Source: Lachnospiraceae bacterium
GTDB taxonomy: Bacteria; Bacillota; Clostridia; Lachnospirales; Lachnospiraceae
Direction of reading: 5' to 3'
DNA length: 55,107 bases
NCBI GenBank assembly: GCA_022791815.1
Contig: JAAVZU010000072.1
Span: 1-55,107, forward strand
Each line of letters begins with the position of its first letter. The stretch's first letter is position 1. Position numbers and translations under genes: made by a program. Shown in pieces: positions 25,688 to 34,684 of the stretch. A model generated the notes under the pieces. It worked only from the letters and a program-made list of their open reading frames with translations, had not been told where the DNA came from and did not search any database.

Positions 25688-26512
25688 ATGGTTAAAAATT
25701 ATGCAATTGATATAGAAAGTTTAACAAAGACTTACGGGAAATATCGTGGAGTGGATGGAATTTCTTTGCAGATTGAGGAGGGAGATATTTTTGGATTTCT
25801 AGGACCAAATGGTGCAGGAAAATCTACCACCATACGAAGTCTTCTTGGGTTAATCAAATATCAACAAGGAAGAATTTCAGTATTTGGAATGGACGTGGCA
25901 AAACAATCGAAAGAGATTTTAAAAGAAGTTGGCTATATGCCATCCGAAGCGATGTTTTACCCTTCCATGAAAGTAAAAGAAGTTATTACTTTTGCTGCAA
26001 AAATGCGGGGAAAAGACTGCAAAAAGGAGGCAAAAATGCTTTGTGAACGGTTAGGTGTAGATACAGAAAAGAAAATAGAAGAATTATCTCTTGGTAATCG
26101 GAAAAAAGTGAGTATTGTTTGTGCCATGCAGCATAAGCCTAAACTTTTTATTTTTGATGAGCCAACTAGTGGGCTGGATCCATTGATGCAGGCAGAATTT
26201 TTTAAGCTAATATTAGAGTATCACAAACAGGGAACCACTTGCTTTTTGTCTTCTCATGTTTTAACAGAGGTAAAAAAGTACTGTCATCATGCAGCTATTA
26301 TTAAAGAAGGAAAAATGATTTGTACAGATACCATAGAGAATCTTACCAAAACCAGTGCAAAACGGATTCATGTAGTGAAGGATGGAATTGAAGAAAGTTA
26401 TGTGTATAGTGGTGATTTAAATCAGCTTTTTGCAGGATTTGCTGGGCATAATATTTCAGATATTCTAATTGAAGAGCCAGAACTGGATGAGATATTTATG
26501 CAGTTTTATTAA
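25688..26512 (+). CDS. ABC transporter ATP-binding protein (drug/lantibiotic export type)
   Basis: A 274-aa ATPase with Walker A GPNGAGKST, signature LSLGNRKKVSIVCAM (LSxGN instead of LSGGQ, a common variant in this group), Walker B LFIFDEPTSGLDP and switch histidine SSHVLTEVKK. The C-terminal ~70 residues are a regulatory extension typical of the CcmA/BcrA group. GGAGGA lies 7 nt before the ATG at 25688; an in-frame TTG at 25673 overlaps the ribosome site and is unlikely. It works with the permease encoded ~50 bp downstream, probably exporting a peptide, antibiotic or lipid. Confidence 0.9.
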   Translation: MVKNYAIDIESLTKTYGKYRGVDGISLQIEEGDIFGFLGPNGAGKSTTIRSLLGLIKYQQGRISVFGMDVAKQSKEILKEVGYMPSEAMFYPSMKVKEVITFAAKMRGKDCKKEAKMLCERLGVDTEKKIEELSLGNRKKVSIVCAMQHKPKLFIFDEPTSGLDPLMQAEFFKLILEYHKQGTTCFLSSHVLTEVKKYCHHAAIIKEGKMICTDTIENLTKTSAKRIHVVKDGIEESYVYSGDLNQLFAGFAGHNISDILIEEPELDEIFMQFY

Positions 26513-26560
26513 AAGTAACTGTCCATAGGTGTGAACAGTAACTAGAGAGGAGTAAAGGAT

Positions 26561-27349
26561 ATGACTGTTTGGAAACATGAAATGAAAATGAATAAAAAGG
26601 CATTATGTATATGGATATTATGTGTAGGTGCAATGTGTTTTGGGTGTATTTTAATGTATACTAGTCTGGAGGATTCCCTACAGGATATGGCAGATATGTA
26701 TTCCAATATGGGGTCATTATCTGTAGCTATGGGAATGGATAAAATGAGTTTGGCGACACTAGTCGGATTTTATGCAACAGAGATTCTTATGCTTCATGGG
26801 CTAGGAGGAGCCATGTTTGCAGCTATAACTGGAACAGGAATGTTGTCTAAAGAAGAGGCAGGACATACTTCAGAATTTTTACATGTATTTCCTGTAGGAC
26901 GAAGTTCTATTTTATTACAAAAGTATTTTGCACTTGTTTGTAATATTATTATCTTTAATTTGGTATGTATGTTAGCTTACATAGTGGGCTTTCTTTTGAT
27001 GGAAGAGGAAGTACCAGAAAAAGAGATGCTGCTTTCGGCTGTTACACAATTACTTATGCAGATAGAAATAGGAACCTTATGTTTTTGTATTTCTGCTTTT
27101 GCAAGAAAGAATTTCCTTGGAGCTGGTCTTGGTATTGTAATCTTTTTCTTCGCCACAGATATGATGTGCCGCATTATTCCTGCCATAGAAAATATAAAGT
27201 ATATAACACCTTTTTATTATGCAAATGGAGCAGATATTTTTACCTCGAAAAGCATAGAGGGGGTAATGATAAGTATTGGTATAGGACTGACATTAATAGC
27301 ATTTTTGACTGGCTGTTGGAAATATCATAGAAAGGATTTAGCGGCATAA
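26561..27349 (+). CDS. ABC-2 type permease subunit
   Basis: A 262-aa protein with six hydrophobic segments (first KALCIWILCVGAMCFGCILM) and the permease hallmark GTGMLSKEEAGHTSEFLHVF near residue 87. This is typical of ABC-2 permeases paired with BcrA-like ATPases. It is the last gene of the LytTR-DUF3021-ATPase-permease operon. The substrate cannot be read from sequence. Decayed sequence begins directly downstream. Confidence 0.88.
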   Translation: MTVWKHEMKMNKKALCIWILCVGAMCFGCILMYTSLEDSLQDMADMYSNMGSLSVAMGMDKMSLATLVGFYATEILMLHGLGGAMFAAITGTGMLSKEEAGHTSEFLHVFPVGRSSILLQKYFALVCNIIIFNLVCMLAYIVGFLLMEEEVPEKEMLLSAVTQLLMQIEIGTLCFCISAFARKNFLGAGLGIVIFFFATDMMCRIIPAIENIKYITPFYYANGADIFTSKSIEGVMISIGIGLTLIAFLTGCWKYHRKDLAA

Positions 27350-27370
27350 AAATGTTACTATTTGTTTAAT

Positions 27371-27621
27371 ATGACTGTGAATAGTAATAATAATTTACCT
27401 TTTGGAAATGAAATATTTGAATTTGCCTTGACAATTGTAGCTGGATTATCAACTGCCTAACCAGTTTTGGTAGCTGCAGGTCCAAAGGATAGTAGTAATT
27501 ATTTTAAAAGCATTGTGAGAAAAATAATGAACCATATACAGAGGCATTATCCAGTGTTGAAAAGAATAAATATATATACGCTATTTTGAAGGACAAGATA
27601 TATGATTTGTTTATGAGATAA
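27371..27621 (+). pseudogene. Decayed gene remnant of unknown family
   Basis: A frame opens at ATG 27371 and reads 29 residues, including NNLPFGNEIFEFALTIVAG, then hits TAA at 27458. The same frame continues sensibly (PVLVAAGPKDSSNYFKSIV), then shifts by one base near 27520 and ends EKNKYIYAILKDKIYDLFMR at 27621. The pieces read as one former protein with a nonsense codon and a frameshift. I do not recognise the family. No ribosome site precedes the ATG. Confidence 0.4.
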
Positions 27622-27649
27622 AAAATTAAAAAACAATGTCACGAATTGA

Positions 27650-28111
27650 TTGTTCAAAAGTAGTTTTCACACAAGAAATAACAGAGAAGATGCCAATGAT
27701 ATTTTTCAAGATGTTTTTCTTACACTTATAAAAAAGAGAATGCATTTTAATAGTTCAGACCATTGTAAAGCATGGCTTATTCGGGTTACAATAAATCTTT
27801 GTAAAAAGAATTATTTTCGAAAAAAAGAAATTTTGCTGGGAGATGAAGAAATAGAAAGGACAATGTCTAGAAATAGTACATATAAAATGAGTGTTGAGAG
27901 TGAAGATTTGTACGAAGCCATATGCAAACTTTCTCCCCAATATAAGACCATAATTATTTTGTTCTATTTTGAAAATATGACATGCAAAGAAATATCAAGG
28001 TGTATAGGAATAAAAGAGGTATCAGTTAGAAAGAGATTATCCCGGGCAAGGGGAGCGTTAAGAATGTATATGAATGAAGGGGGGAAGAGAAATGAACAAG
28101 GAGAGTATTAA
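27650..28111 (+). CDS. ECF-type sigma factor, 5'-truncated
   Basis: A 153-aa ORF starting at TTG. It begins inside region 2.1 (FKSSFHTRNNREDANDIFQD) and continues with AWLIRVTINLCKKNYF (2.3-2.4) and region 4 (LSPQYKTIIILFYFENMTCK, KEVSVRKRLSRARGALRMYM). Compared with the other sigma gene here it lacks about 16 N-terminal residues. The codon directly before the TTG is TGA in frame and no ribosome site is visible, so the start has probably been lost next to the decayed stretch at 27371-27621. The downstream anti-sigma-like gene overlaps by 20 bp and is intact. It may be a recent pseudogene or make a weak product. Confidence 0.65.
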   Translation: MFKSSFHTRNNREDANDIFQDVFLTLIKKRMHFNSSDHCKAWLIRVTINLCKKNYFRKKEILLGDEEIERTMSRNSTYKMSVESEDLYEAICKLSPQYKTIIILFYFENMTCKEISRCIGIKEVSVRKRLSRARGALRMYMNEGGKRNEQGEY

Positions 28112-29255
28112 CGAAGAATTAATTTTACAAATAAAAAATGCTACAAGGGCAGATCCTCAGTTAGTTGAGGAAACAAAAAATATGATGAAGCTGCAAATGA
28201 AAAAGGAAATACCACAGAGAAGGACATTTATGAAAAAAGCAGGTATATGTATAATAAGTGCTGCATGTGTTGGAATTTTGTGTATAGGTGTTGGAAAACT
28301 TTTGGAAAATGGTAATAATATATTATCCAATAAGGAAGCAGGGAAAGTAGTGGATGAAATTGCGGATGGGATTGATATTAATATTGTAGGAAAATCGGGA
28401 AAAGACTTATTAAAAATGGTTCAAATAGAAAGTGCAAAAGATATTGCGAAGATAGTAATATGTCAAAATGAATTGGCTGATATCTCATGGATAAAACCAA
28501 TAGAAAAAATTGAAATAACAAATGGTGAGGATATAAAGTATTTTTATTCGCAATTGTCAGAATTAAAAATTGTTGCTTCTCCGTCAGATATTGTTGTTCC
28601 AGAAAGTGATGCACCAAAAGAAAGAGAGATATTGTTATATTTAGAGGATGGAACATATCAAAAACTACATTATTCACCATTAGAATCACAGGTAATGGAG
28701 TGCTTTGAAATGGATGGTGTACCAATAGAGAGAAAGTGTTTAGAACAGATGCCAAAAGAATTCAATACTTGGTTAACTGAATTATGTAATATAGATATTG
28801 TCAAGGACTATACAAAAGAATACAAGCATTATCAGAAAATACAAACATATTGTGAAAAACTGCAACAATTTGAGGAAGAAAACTGGTATGGAGGATATGA
28901 AGAAGTTTTTGATAATGAAGTTCTAAGATTAAAAGTTCTATTGCGTGACAATGTGAAAGATAATCAAAAGGCTGTGTTAGAGGTAATAGATAATTCAAGT
29001 GATATTATATTTGAAACATCAAAAGTGAATTATAAATATTTAAGAGATATGAAAGAGAAAATAAGTGCAGGTATTAAGAAAAATCATAAAAAGTATTATT
29101 ATATTGTTGGCTGTGGACTTACTTCAAAGGATGTTAGCATTGATATGTTGGAGGATGTTACCACTGAGCAATTAAACGAGTTTTGGAAGGATTTTTCAGA
29201 GTATCGTGAATTTATAAGTGTTAATAGTGTTTCTTCTGATATGTTAGATGAATAA
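28092..29255 (+). CDS. Anti-sigma-like membrane protein
   Basis: About 387 aa. A cytoplasmic N-terminal helix-rich segment (to ~residue 42; LVEETKNMMKLQMKKEI) is followed by one membrane helix (AGICIISAACVGILCIGVGKLL, ~45-66) and a long soluble outer domain of Glu/Lys-rich helices with no motif I know. The layout and overlap with the sigma gene indicate an anti-sigma factor. AAGGGGGGAAGAG fits the ATG at 28092 better than the in-frame ATG at 28074. If its sigma partner is really broken, this gene may have lost its job or titrate another sigma factor. Confidence 0.7.
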   Translation: MNKESINEELILQIKNATRADPQLVEETKNMMKLQMKKEIPQRRTFMKKAGICIISAACVGILCIGVGKLLENGNNILSNKEAGKVVDEIADGIDINIVGKSGKDLLKMVQIESAKDIAKIVICQNELADISWIKPIEKIEITNGEDIKYFYSQLSELKIVASPSDIVVPESDAPKEREILLYLEDGTYQKLHYSPLESQVMECFEMDGVPIERKCLEQMPKEFNTWLTELCNIDIVKDYTKEYKHYQKIQTYCEKLQQFEEENWYGGYEEVFDNEVLRLKVLLRDNVKDNQKAVLEVIDNSSDIIFETSKVNYKYLRDMKEKISAGIKKNHKKYYYIVGCGLTSKDVSIDMLEDVTTEQLNEFWKDFSEYREFISVNSVSSDMLDE

Positions 29256-29311
29256 AGGTTAAATTGCAAAAGATATTTCACAATTGTGTTAATTTGAATG
29301 GAACAAACATG

Positions 29312-29342
29312 AAAAAGAGAGAATCGTTGCCTCTCTTTTTTT
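29312..29342 (+). terminator. Terminator of the second sigma/anti-sigma operon
   Basis: AAAAAGAGAG pairs perfectly with CTCTCTTTTT around a 9-nt loop, with two further T residues. Confidence 0.8.
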
Positions 29343-29428
29343 GATGTAGGAATTGGTATCATAAAAACTACAAAAAAATCTGTTATTCTATATAGGATAA
29401 AATTTCCTATAATGAAAGGGGTAACAAG

Positions 29429-31720
29429 ATGTACTGGTTTGGAGTAAAGTTTTTGACAAAAAGTAAGAAATTAACTTTTTCCTGTGTGGCAAGTATTTTC
29501 TTTGCAGTACTTGCTATTGTAGTTATTTACAATTTTTATTTTATTTCCCAGAGGAGTTATATGGAGAATGTAAAGGACACCTTTGGGGATTGTGATTATT
29601 TGATAAGTGATGTAGATTATCGGGATTTTTCAGAGGACTTGATTAAAAAAATCGAAGATACCAAAGGAGTAAAGAAAGTTTCTTATGGGCACTGGGCATA
29701 CACCAATGTGGAGAAATATTTGGTCTATACTGTTGGTGTGAAGGATAGTAATATGAACAAAAGCCGTTACCGATATGTGTCAGATGTAACAGAAAACCGT
29801 ATAATTGTAAACCAGAAACTGGCAGAGGATTTACAGCTTAGTGTGGGAGATAAAATTACCATGGAAGAGAAGGAATTGGAGATTAGTGAGATTCTGATAG
29901 AAGATAATTTTTCACTATCAAACCTTTATATGGTGATTGTAACTATGGAGAATCTCTGTAAAAGCCAAAACATGGATATGGTTCCCAATTATGCATTGGT
30001 TAAAAAAGAAAAAAAGGATGGTTTAATTGAAGTAAAAGAAAGGCTGCAGTCCCTAGGAGAAAATCTGGATATTACAGCAGTAGAGGAACTTGATGACTAT
30101 AAAAAGGTTATAGAGTCTTTTCGGATTTTTATGACTATTCTGGTTATTATTATTATTGTAGTAGCAGGATTATTGGTTGCTAGTGTATTTAATAGTTATT
30201 TAAAGAAATATCAGGGAGATACAATGGTATTAAAAACTATGGGGGCAAGAAGGAAACAGATATTACAAATCTTTTTTACTTCAGCAATGATTCTTAGCAC
30301 AATTGGCTGTGGTTTGGGTTATTTTGTTGCTATGGTGGGAGGAAGAGGAGTTTTTCTATTATTTGCATCAGAGTTTGAATTGTCCAGAGAAGTGATACAG
30401 ATGGATATAGGAAATTCTTTTTTTATTACTTTTGGAATCTGGGTGGCAATTAATATATTTTTGTTGTATACGGCATGGAGATATGCAAGAATATTGCCTT
30501 TGCAGATGAACCGGAAAAATACAAAAGAAACAAAGATAAGAAGAGCCATTCTTTTTTATATAACAAAAAAGGATACATATATTTCTCTGCGGTTGCTGAT
30601 TCCGTGGATACGTGAAAATATTTTTTTTCTTTTTACGATTGTAGCTATTACGATGTTTACTTTTGTCAGCAGTGTTTTTATGCATGACATAGAACAAAAT
30701 TCGCTGGCTTACTATAAAAAATTATATCTATCAGAAGTGATGATAGAAAATGATGAGACAATGTCTTATCAGAATATGATAGACATACAGAAAAGGTTAG
30801 AAGGTCAGCAGAAGGATACCTTTTTTATGGCAGAGACTTCGGATTGGGGAGATATTATTAGTGTAGGAATTCCCGATAAGAAAAGTAAAAATTGGTGGGA
30901 TGGTTGGGGATTCAGCTTAGGGGTTTCACAAATGGATAGGCTTTATGAGACGAAAGTTATCAAAGTAAAAAAAGAAAGTTATCAAGATTGTGTGGTTCTA
31001 AGAAGAGATGTGGCAGACTATTATGGTTTGCAGGTGGGAGATACTTACGCTTTGGAATATTTTGATAAAATGGAAAATGTTGAGTGGATGGAAGAATATG
31101 AAAATCAGCAAAAGCATACGAAAGATTTGGAAGTTGTAGGAATTATAGAAAGTATGATGTATAGTGAGATAGTTTTTGATATCACATCACCATTATTTCA
31201 TTTCTCTACATTAGAAGATTTTAGTGTGACATTTTTTATGAGTGAAATAGATAAACAAACAGAATCTTTATTGCAGTCCCTAAGATGGGAAATACCAACC
31301 CTTCGCTGGCAGAATTATAGTGATGTGGAAGAACAGAACAGTCGGATTATCAAGGAGAGATATTTTATGATTCGTGCAGTTCTTTATGCTCTTACACTTC
31401 TTGGGGGAATCGGATGGTTGAATTCTGCAAAAACAATGCTGCGGGATAAAAGAGAAATATACCGTACCCTCCGAAGAATTGGGATATCTGATAGGAGAGT
31501 ACAGAAAATAATTTGGAAACAGATATTATGTTATCTGATGTCTGGCATTGTTTTAGGAATATTATTAGGAATAGTGGCAGAGTGGTTTTTGTATTTTTAC
31601 TATTTGGAAGAAGAATTTCCAAGGGCATTCATTTCTCCTGTATTTGGAATATTAATATACATGCTTGCATTGGCAGCCACACTTTGGAAATTTGTAAAAG
31701 ATATATCTAATTTGGAGTAA
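29429..31720 (+). CDS. FtsX-like ABC transporter permease
   Basis: A 763-aa permease with two FtsX halves. The first has a membrane helix at ~17-40, an outer domain (~45-215) and three helices (~230-345, with YQGDTMVLKTMGARRKQILQ, the typical coupling segment). The second half repeats this from ~400, with helices near the end and LRRIGISDRRVQKIIWKQ as its coupling segment. It pairs with the ATPase gene 32 bp downstream. Two-half FtsX permeases with LolD/MacB-type ATPases export antimicrobial peptides or lipids, or act in signalling; the target is unknown. GAAAGGGG precedes the ATG. Confidence 0.88.
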   Translation: MYWFGVKFLTKSKKLTFSCVASIFFAVLAIVVIYNFYFISQRSYMENVKDTFGDCDYLISDVDYRDFSEDLIKKIEDTKGVKKVSYGHWAYTNVEKYLVYTVGVKDSNMNKSRYRYVSDVTENRIIVNQKLAEDLQLSVGDKITMEEKELEISEILIEDNFSLSNLYMVIVTMENLCKSQNMDMVPNYALVKKEKKDGLIEVKERLQSLGENLDITAVEELDDYKKVIESFRIFMTILVIIIIVVAGLLVASVFNSYLKKYQGDTMVLKTMGARRKQILQIFFTSAMILSTIGCGLGYFVAMVGGRGVFLLFASEFELSREVIQMDIGNSFFITFGIWVAINIFLLYTAWRYARILPLQMNRKNTKETKIRRAILFYITKKDTYISLRLLIPWIRENIFFLFTIVAITMFTFVSSVFMHDIEQNSLAYYKKLYLSEVMIENDETMSYQNMIDIQKRLEGQQKDTFFMAETSDWGDIISVGIPDKKSKNWWDGWGFSLGVSQMDRLYETKVIKVKKESYQDCVVLRRDVADYYGLQVGDTYALEYFDKMENVEWMEEYENQQKHTKDLEVVGIIESMMYSEIVFDITSPLFHFSTLEDFSVTFFMSEIDKQTESLLQSLRWEIPTLRWQNYSDVEEQNSRIIKERYFMIRAVLYALTLLGGIGWLNSAKTMLRDKREIYRTLRRIGISDRRVQKIIWKQILCYLMSGIVLGILLGIVAEWFLYFYYLEEEFPRAFISPVFGILIYMLALAATLWKFVKDISNLE

Positions 31721-31752
31721 TAGTTCAAACAAAATTTAGAAAGGATAAGAGT

Positions 31753-32508
31753 ATGAGTTATATTATTGAGATGAAAAATATACACAAAATTTATAACAAT
31801 GGAGGAGAACCTCTTCAGGCATTAAAAGGGGTTTCTTTGTATCTGGAAGAAGGAGAAATTCTTGCTATTATGGGAAGCAGCGGTTCTGGAAAAAGTACAT
31901 TATTACACATTCTTGGAGCAATTGACAAGGTAAGTGAGGGAGAAATTTTTCTTAATGGAGAGCTTCGCATGGATTATGGAGTAGAGCCTTCTGCTACTAG
32001 AATCCGTCAGGAAAACATAGGATTTGTTTTTCAAAGTTTTAAATTGATAACGGATTTGTCTGTAGAGGAAAATGTATCCTTACCTCTAATTCTTGCAGGA
32101 GAAAAGAGAAGTAAAATAAAAGAGAAAACAAGAGAAATCCTAAAATTGGTCGGAATTGAAGAAAAAGCAGAGAAATCCGTTACCTGTTTATCTGGAGGAC
32201 AGCAGCAAAGGGTAGCCATTGCCAGAGCATTAATCGGGAATCCTAAACTTTTACTTGCAGATGAACCTACAGGGAATCTTGACTACAATACAGCACAGGA
32301 AATTATGCAGTTGTTTTTGGATACAAAAGAACAGAGAGGGCAGAGCTCTATTATTGTTACTCATGACCCAATGATAGCAAGTTTTGCAGACCGAATTTTA
32401 TTCTTACATGATGGACGGTTTTTAGGCGAATATGAAAATAAAAAAGGGGAAGATAATATAGAACAGATTCTGGGAATATTCCGCCAGATCCAAAAGAGGG
32501 GTGGTTGA
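31753..32508 (+). CDS. ABC transporter ATP-binding protein, MacB/LolD type
   Basis: A 251-aa ATPase with Walker A GSSGSGKST, Q-loop VFQSFKLI, signature LSGGQQQRVAIARAL, Walker B LLLADEPTGNLD and switch SIIVTHDPMIA. The ADEPTGNLD form is diagnostic for the MacB/LolD/FtsE group that works with FtsX-like permeases, matching the gene upstream. It ends the two-gene operon; a weak hairpin lies at 32541. Confidence 0.92.
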   Translation: MSYIIEMKNIHKIYNNGGEPLQALKGVSLYLEEGEILAIMGSSGSGKSTLLHILGAIDKVSEGEIFLNGELRMDYGVEPSATRIRQENIGFVFQSFKLITDLSVEENVSLPLILAGEKRSKIKEKTREILKLVGIEEKAEKSVTCLSGGQQQRVAIARALIGNPKLLLADEPTGNLDYNTAQEIMQLFLDTKEQRGQSSIIVTHDPMIASFADRILFLHDGRFLGEYENKKGEDNIEQILGIFRQIQKRGG

Positions 32509-32540
32509 TACTTGCAATCAAAAAGGAAAATTGATATGAT

Positions 32541-32568
32541 ACATTTCAGCAGAATGAAAATGAAATGT
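32541..32568 (+). terminator. Possible weak terminator
   Basis: ACATTTCA pairs with TGAAATGT (8 bp) around a 12-nt loop, followed by TAATATATT rather than a true T-run. The remaining intergenic bases up to 32700 show nothing else. Confidence 0.35.
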
Positions 32569-32705
32569 TAATATATTGCAATTATTTCATACATAACCTC
32601 AGACTTTAAATTTTGCAAGGAAATTAAAAAAGTATTTTTGTAGCCGTTTAGTCCAATATAAATGATATGGATAAATGGTTACTTTTTTTGGTAAAACTTT
32701 GCAGG

Positions 32706-32734
32706 TTTACAAACGTATGTTCCTGTGATAGAAT
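32706..32734 (+). promoter_or_regulatory. Promoter of the Y-family polymerase operon
   Basis: TTTACA (32706-32711), a 17-bp spacer and TAGAAT (32729-32734). The LexA-type box at 32710-32723 occupies the -35/spacer region, so bound LexA would block polymerase. Confidence 0.7.
32710..32723. promoter_or_regulatory. LexA (SOS) box
   Basis: CAAACGTATGTTCC matches the Gram-positive LexA consensus CGAACRNRYGTTYC at 13 of 14 positions and overlaps the promoter of a Y-family polymerase gene, a typical SOS target. Confidence 0.75.
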
Positions 32735-32807
32735 ATAGACTGATGATAAAGTAAGTGGTGTTATTTTAAGTATTCATCTAATATTGTCATGAGCGAGAGG
32801 GAAACAT

Positions 32808-34082
32808 ATGACAGAACAGCGTTTTTATATATGTATAGATTTAAAATCATTTTTTGCATCTGTAGAATGTATTGAGCGGGGATTAGATCCCATGACTGCT
32901 AATCTGGTAGTAGCAGATCCAGACAGAAGTGAGAAGACGATTTGTCTTGCTATTACCCCAGCAATGAAAGAGTTGGGGATTCCCAACCGTTGCCGGATAT
33001 TTCAGATTCCAAAGAACGTGAAGTATATCACCGCATCTCCAAGAATGCAAAAATATATTGACTATGCAGCAGAGATTTATGGAATTTATCTGGAATATAT
33101 TGCGAAAGAAGACATTCATGTATATTCCATTGATGAGGTATTTTTAGATGTGACAGAATATTTGCATTTATATGGAATGACAGCAAGAGAACTTGGGTCG
33201 AAATTAATGGAAGAAATTTATACTAGAATTGGATTACGGGCAACTTGTGGAATTGGAACAAATTTATATCTAGCAAAGATTGCATTGGACATTACGGCAA
33301 AACACGCAGAAGATTTTATTGGGGAATTAGACGAAGAAAGTTATAGGAGAACTATGTGGAACCATCAGCCTCTTACCGATTTTTGGAGAATAGGATCTGG
33401 TATTGCAAAACAATTGGAACGATATTGCATTCGGACTATGGGAGATATTGTAAGAACGGATGAAGATTTTTTATATCAGCTTTTTGGTGTGGATGCAGAA
33501 CTTTTGATTGATCATGCATGGGGAAGAGAGCCGACTACGATAGCTCATATAAAAGCATACAAGCCAAAGGCAAACTCTATTTCTAATGGGCAGGTTCTCA
33601 TGCGTGATTATGCATTTGAAGAGGGAAAGTTGATTGTAAAAGAAATGGCAGATCTTATGTGTCTTGAAATGGTAGATAGGAATCTAATTACAGAATCTGT
33701 TACTTTGCATATAGGTTATACAAATACGGTATCCGTCTCTCCTGCTCATGGAACAACAGCCCTTCCAATGGAAACCAACGCAGATAAATTGATTATTCCA
33801 GCAGTAGTAGAGTTATATGAGAGGATTGTAAACCGAAGAATTCCGATCAGACGGGTTACCCTTACTTACAATCGTGTAGTAAAAGAAGAGTACAAGCAGT
33901 ATAATTTTCTGGTAGACACCGAGGAACTGGAACGGAACAGGAAGATGCAAAAGGCAATAGTTGATATTAAAAAGAAGTTCGGAAAGAATGCTATTTTAAA
34001 AGGAATGAACTTGCAGGAGGGAGCAACTACCAGAGAACGGAACAGGCAGATTGGAGGGCATAAAAGTGGGAATGAAACCTAG
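32808..34082 (+). CDS. Y-family (UmuC/DinB-like) DNA polymerase
   Basis: A 424-aa translesion polymerase. The catalytic acidic residues are D11 in ICIDLKSFFASVE and D109-E110 in YSIDEVFLDVT. Helix-hairpin-helix-like DFWRIGSGIAKQLERYCIRT and a little-finger domain (~residues 255-365) follow. It lacks a C-terminal zinc or RecA-interaction extension and resembles the UV-damage repair/UvrX group of Firmicutes. It copies past damaged bases at the fork. The 3' end overlaps the YolD-like gene, the usual partner of UvrX-type polymerases, and an SOS box covers the promoter. Confidence 0.9.
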   Translation: MTEQRFYICIDLKSFFASVECIERGLDPMTANLVVADPDRSEKTICLAITPAMKELGIPNRCRIFQIPKNVKYITASPRMQKYIDYAAEIYGIYLEYIAKEDIHVYSIDEVFLDVTEYLHLYGMTARELGSKLMEEIYTRIGLRATCGIGTNLYLAKIALDITAKHAEDFIGELDEESYRRTMWNHQPLTDFWRIGSGIAKQLERYCIRTMGDIVRTDEDFLYQLFGVDAELLIDHAWGREPTTIAHIKAYKPKANSISNGQVLMRDYAFEEGKLIVKEMADLMCLEMVDRNLITESVTLHIGYTNTVSVSPAHGTTALPMETNADKLIIPAVVELYERIVNRRIPIRRVTLTYNRVVKEEYKQYNFLVDTEELERNRKMQKAIVDIKKKFGKNAILKGMNLQEGATTRERNRQIGGHKSGNET

Positions 34083-34404
34083 AACAAAAATGTCAATAGA
34101 GAACAGGGCAAAACAGTTTTCTCCTTTTGCAGCTATTCGGGGGCTGCAAGAGGCTTTGGAGAAAAAGGAGCGGATTATTGTGAAAAAAGTAGAACTTTCT
34201 GAAGAGATGGCAGAAGAATTGGATAGAAAAATGCAGTTACTAAAAAAAGGGGAAATTGTTACAGTGGTATACTATGCAGAAGAGAACTATCTAAAGAAAA
34301 CAGGAATTGTGGCAAGGATAGATAAGAACAGCCAGGTTTTGCAAATTGTGGATACGAAGATTGCTTTTGAGGATATATTGGATGTAGAGATTAGACCAGA
34401 CTAG
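34066..34404 (+). CDS. YolD-like protein
   Basis: About 112 aa. The N-terminus (KPRTKMSIENRAKQFSPFAA, IRGLQEALEKKERI) and the later IVTVVYYAEENYLKKTGIVARI match the YolD-like family, small proteins encoded next to Y-family polymerases and thought to assist or restrain them. GGAGGG (34053-34058) is 7 nt before GTG 34066 and 13 nt before ATG 34072; I take the GTG. It overlaps the polymerase gene by 17 bp. Confidence 0.8.
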   Translation: MGMKPRTKMSIENRAKQFSPFAAIRGLQEALEKKERIIVKKVELSEEMAEELDRKMQLLKKGEIVTVVYYAEENYLKKTGIVARIDKNSQVLQIVDTKIAFEDILDVEIRPD

Positions 34405-34542
34405 GAAATAGGGATTATTGCTTGTAGTTTTGTAAATTTTTCATTTTTAACATATAATGTAAGTGAAAGTCAAAAAACAGTTGGCATTTTGCGGGCATTA
34501 GGTATGAACAAAAATAATTTATTTGTTCTTTTGAAGTACTGA
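34405..34542 (+). pseudogene. Relic of an FtsX-type permease C-terminus
   Basis: Directly after the YolD-like stop, in frame with a TGA at 34540, the sequence reads FSFLTYNVSESQKTVGILRA then LGMNKNNLFVLLKY. This is the coupling segment and neighbouring helix of an FtsX/MacB-type permease (S-E-x-K-x-x-G-I-L-R-A-L-G). No start, upstream domain or following helices are present, so it is a fragment. It does not match the intact permease at 29429 closely enough to be an obvious duplicate. Confidence 0.6.
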
Positions 34543-34658
34543 AATATATCAATTCGTTTTTATGTAGCAATATGCAGGTTAATATAAAAATTTTTGGAAG
34601 AGAGATTAAAATGATTGGTGTTTTTTTATGTTTACAGTTGTGGTAGGAGTCATTTCAC

Positions 34659-34684
34659 AATATGCCTGCTAATGCAGGCATATT
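34659..34684. terminator. Hairpin at the end of coaBC
   Basis: AATATGCCTGC pairs perfectly with GCAGGCATATT around a TAAT loop. It includes the coaBC stop codon. There is no clear T-run on the minus strand, so it may protect the 3' end or act as a weak terminator. Confidence 0.5.
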
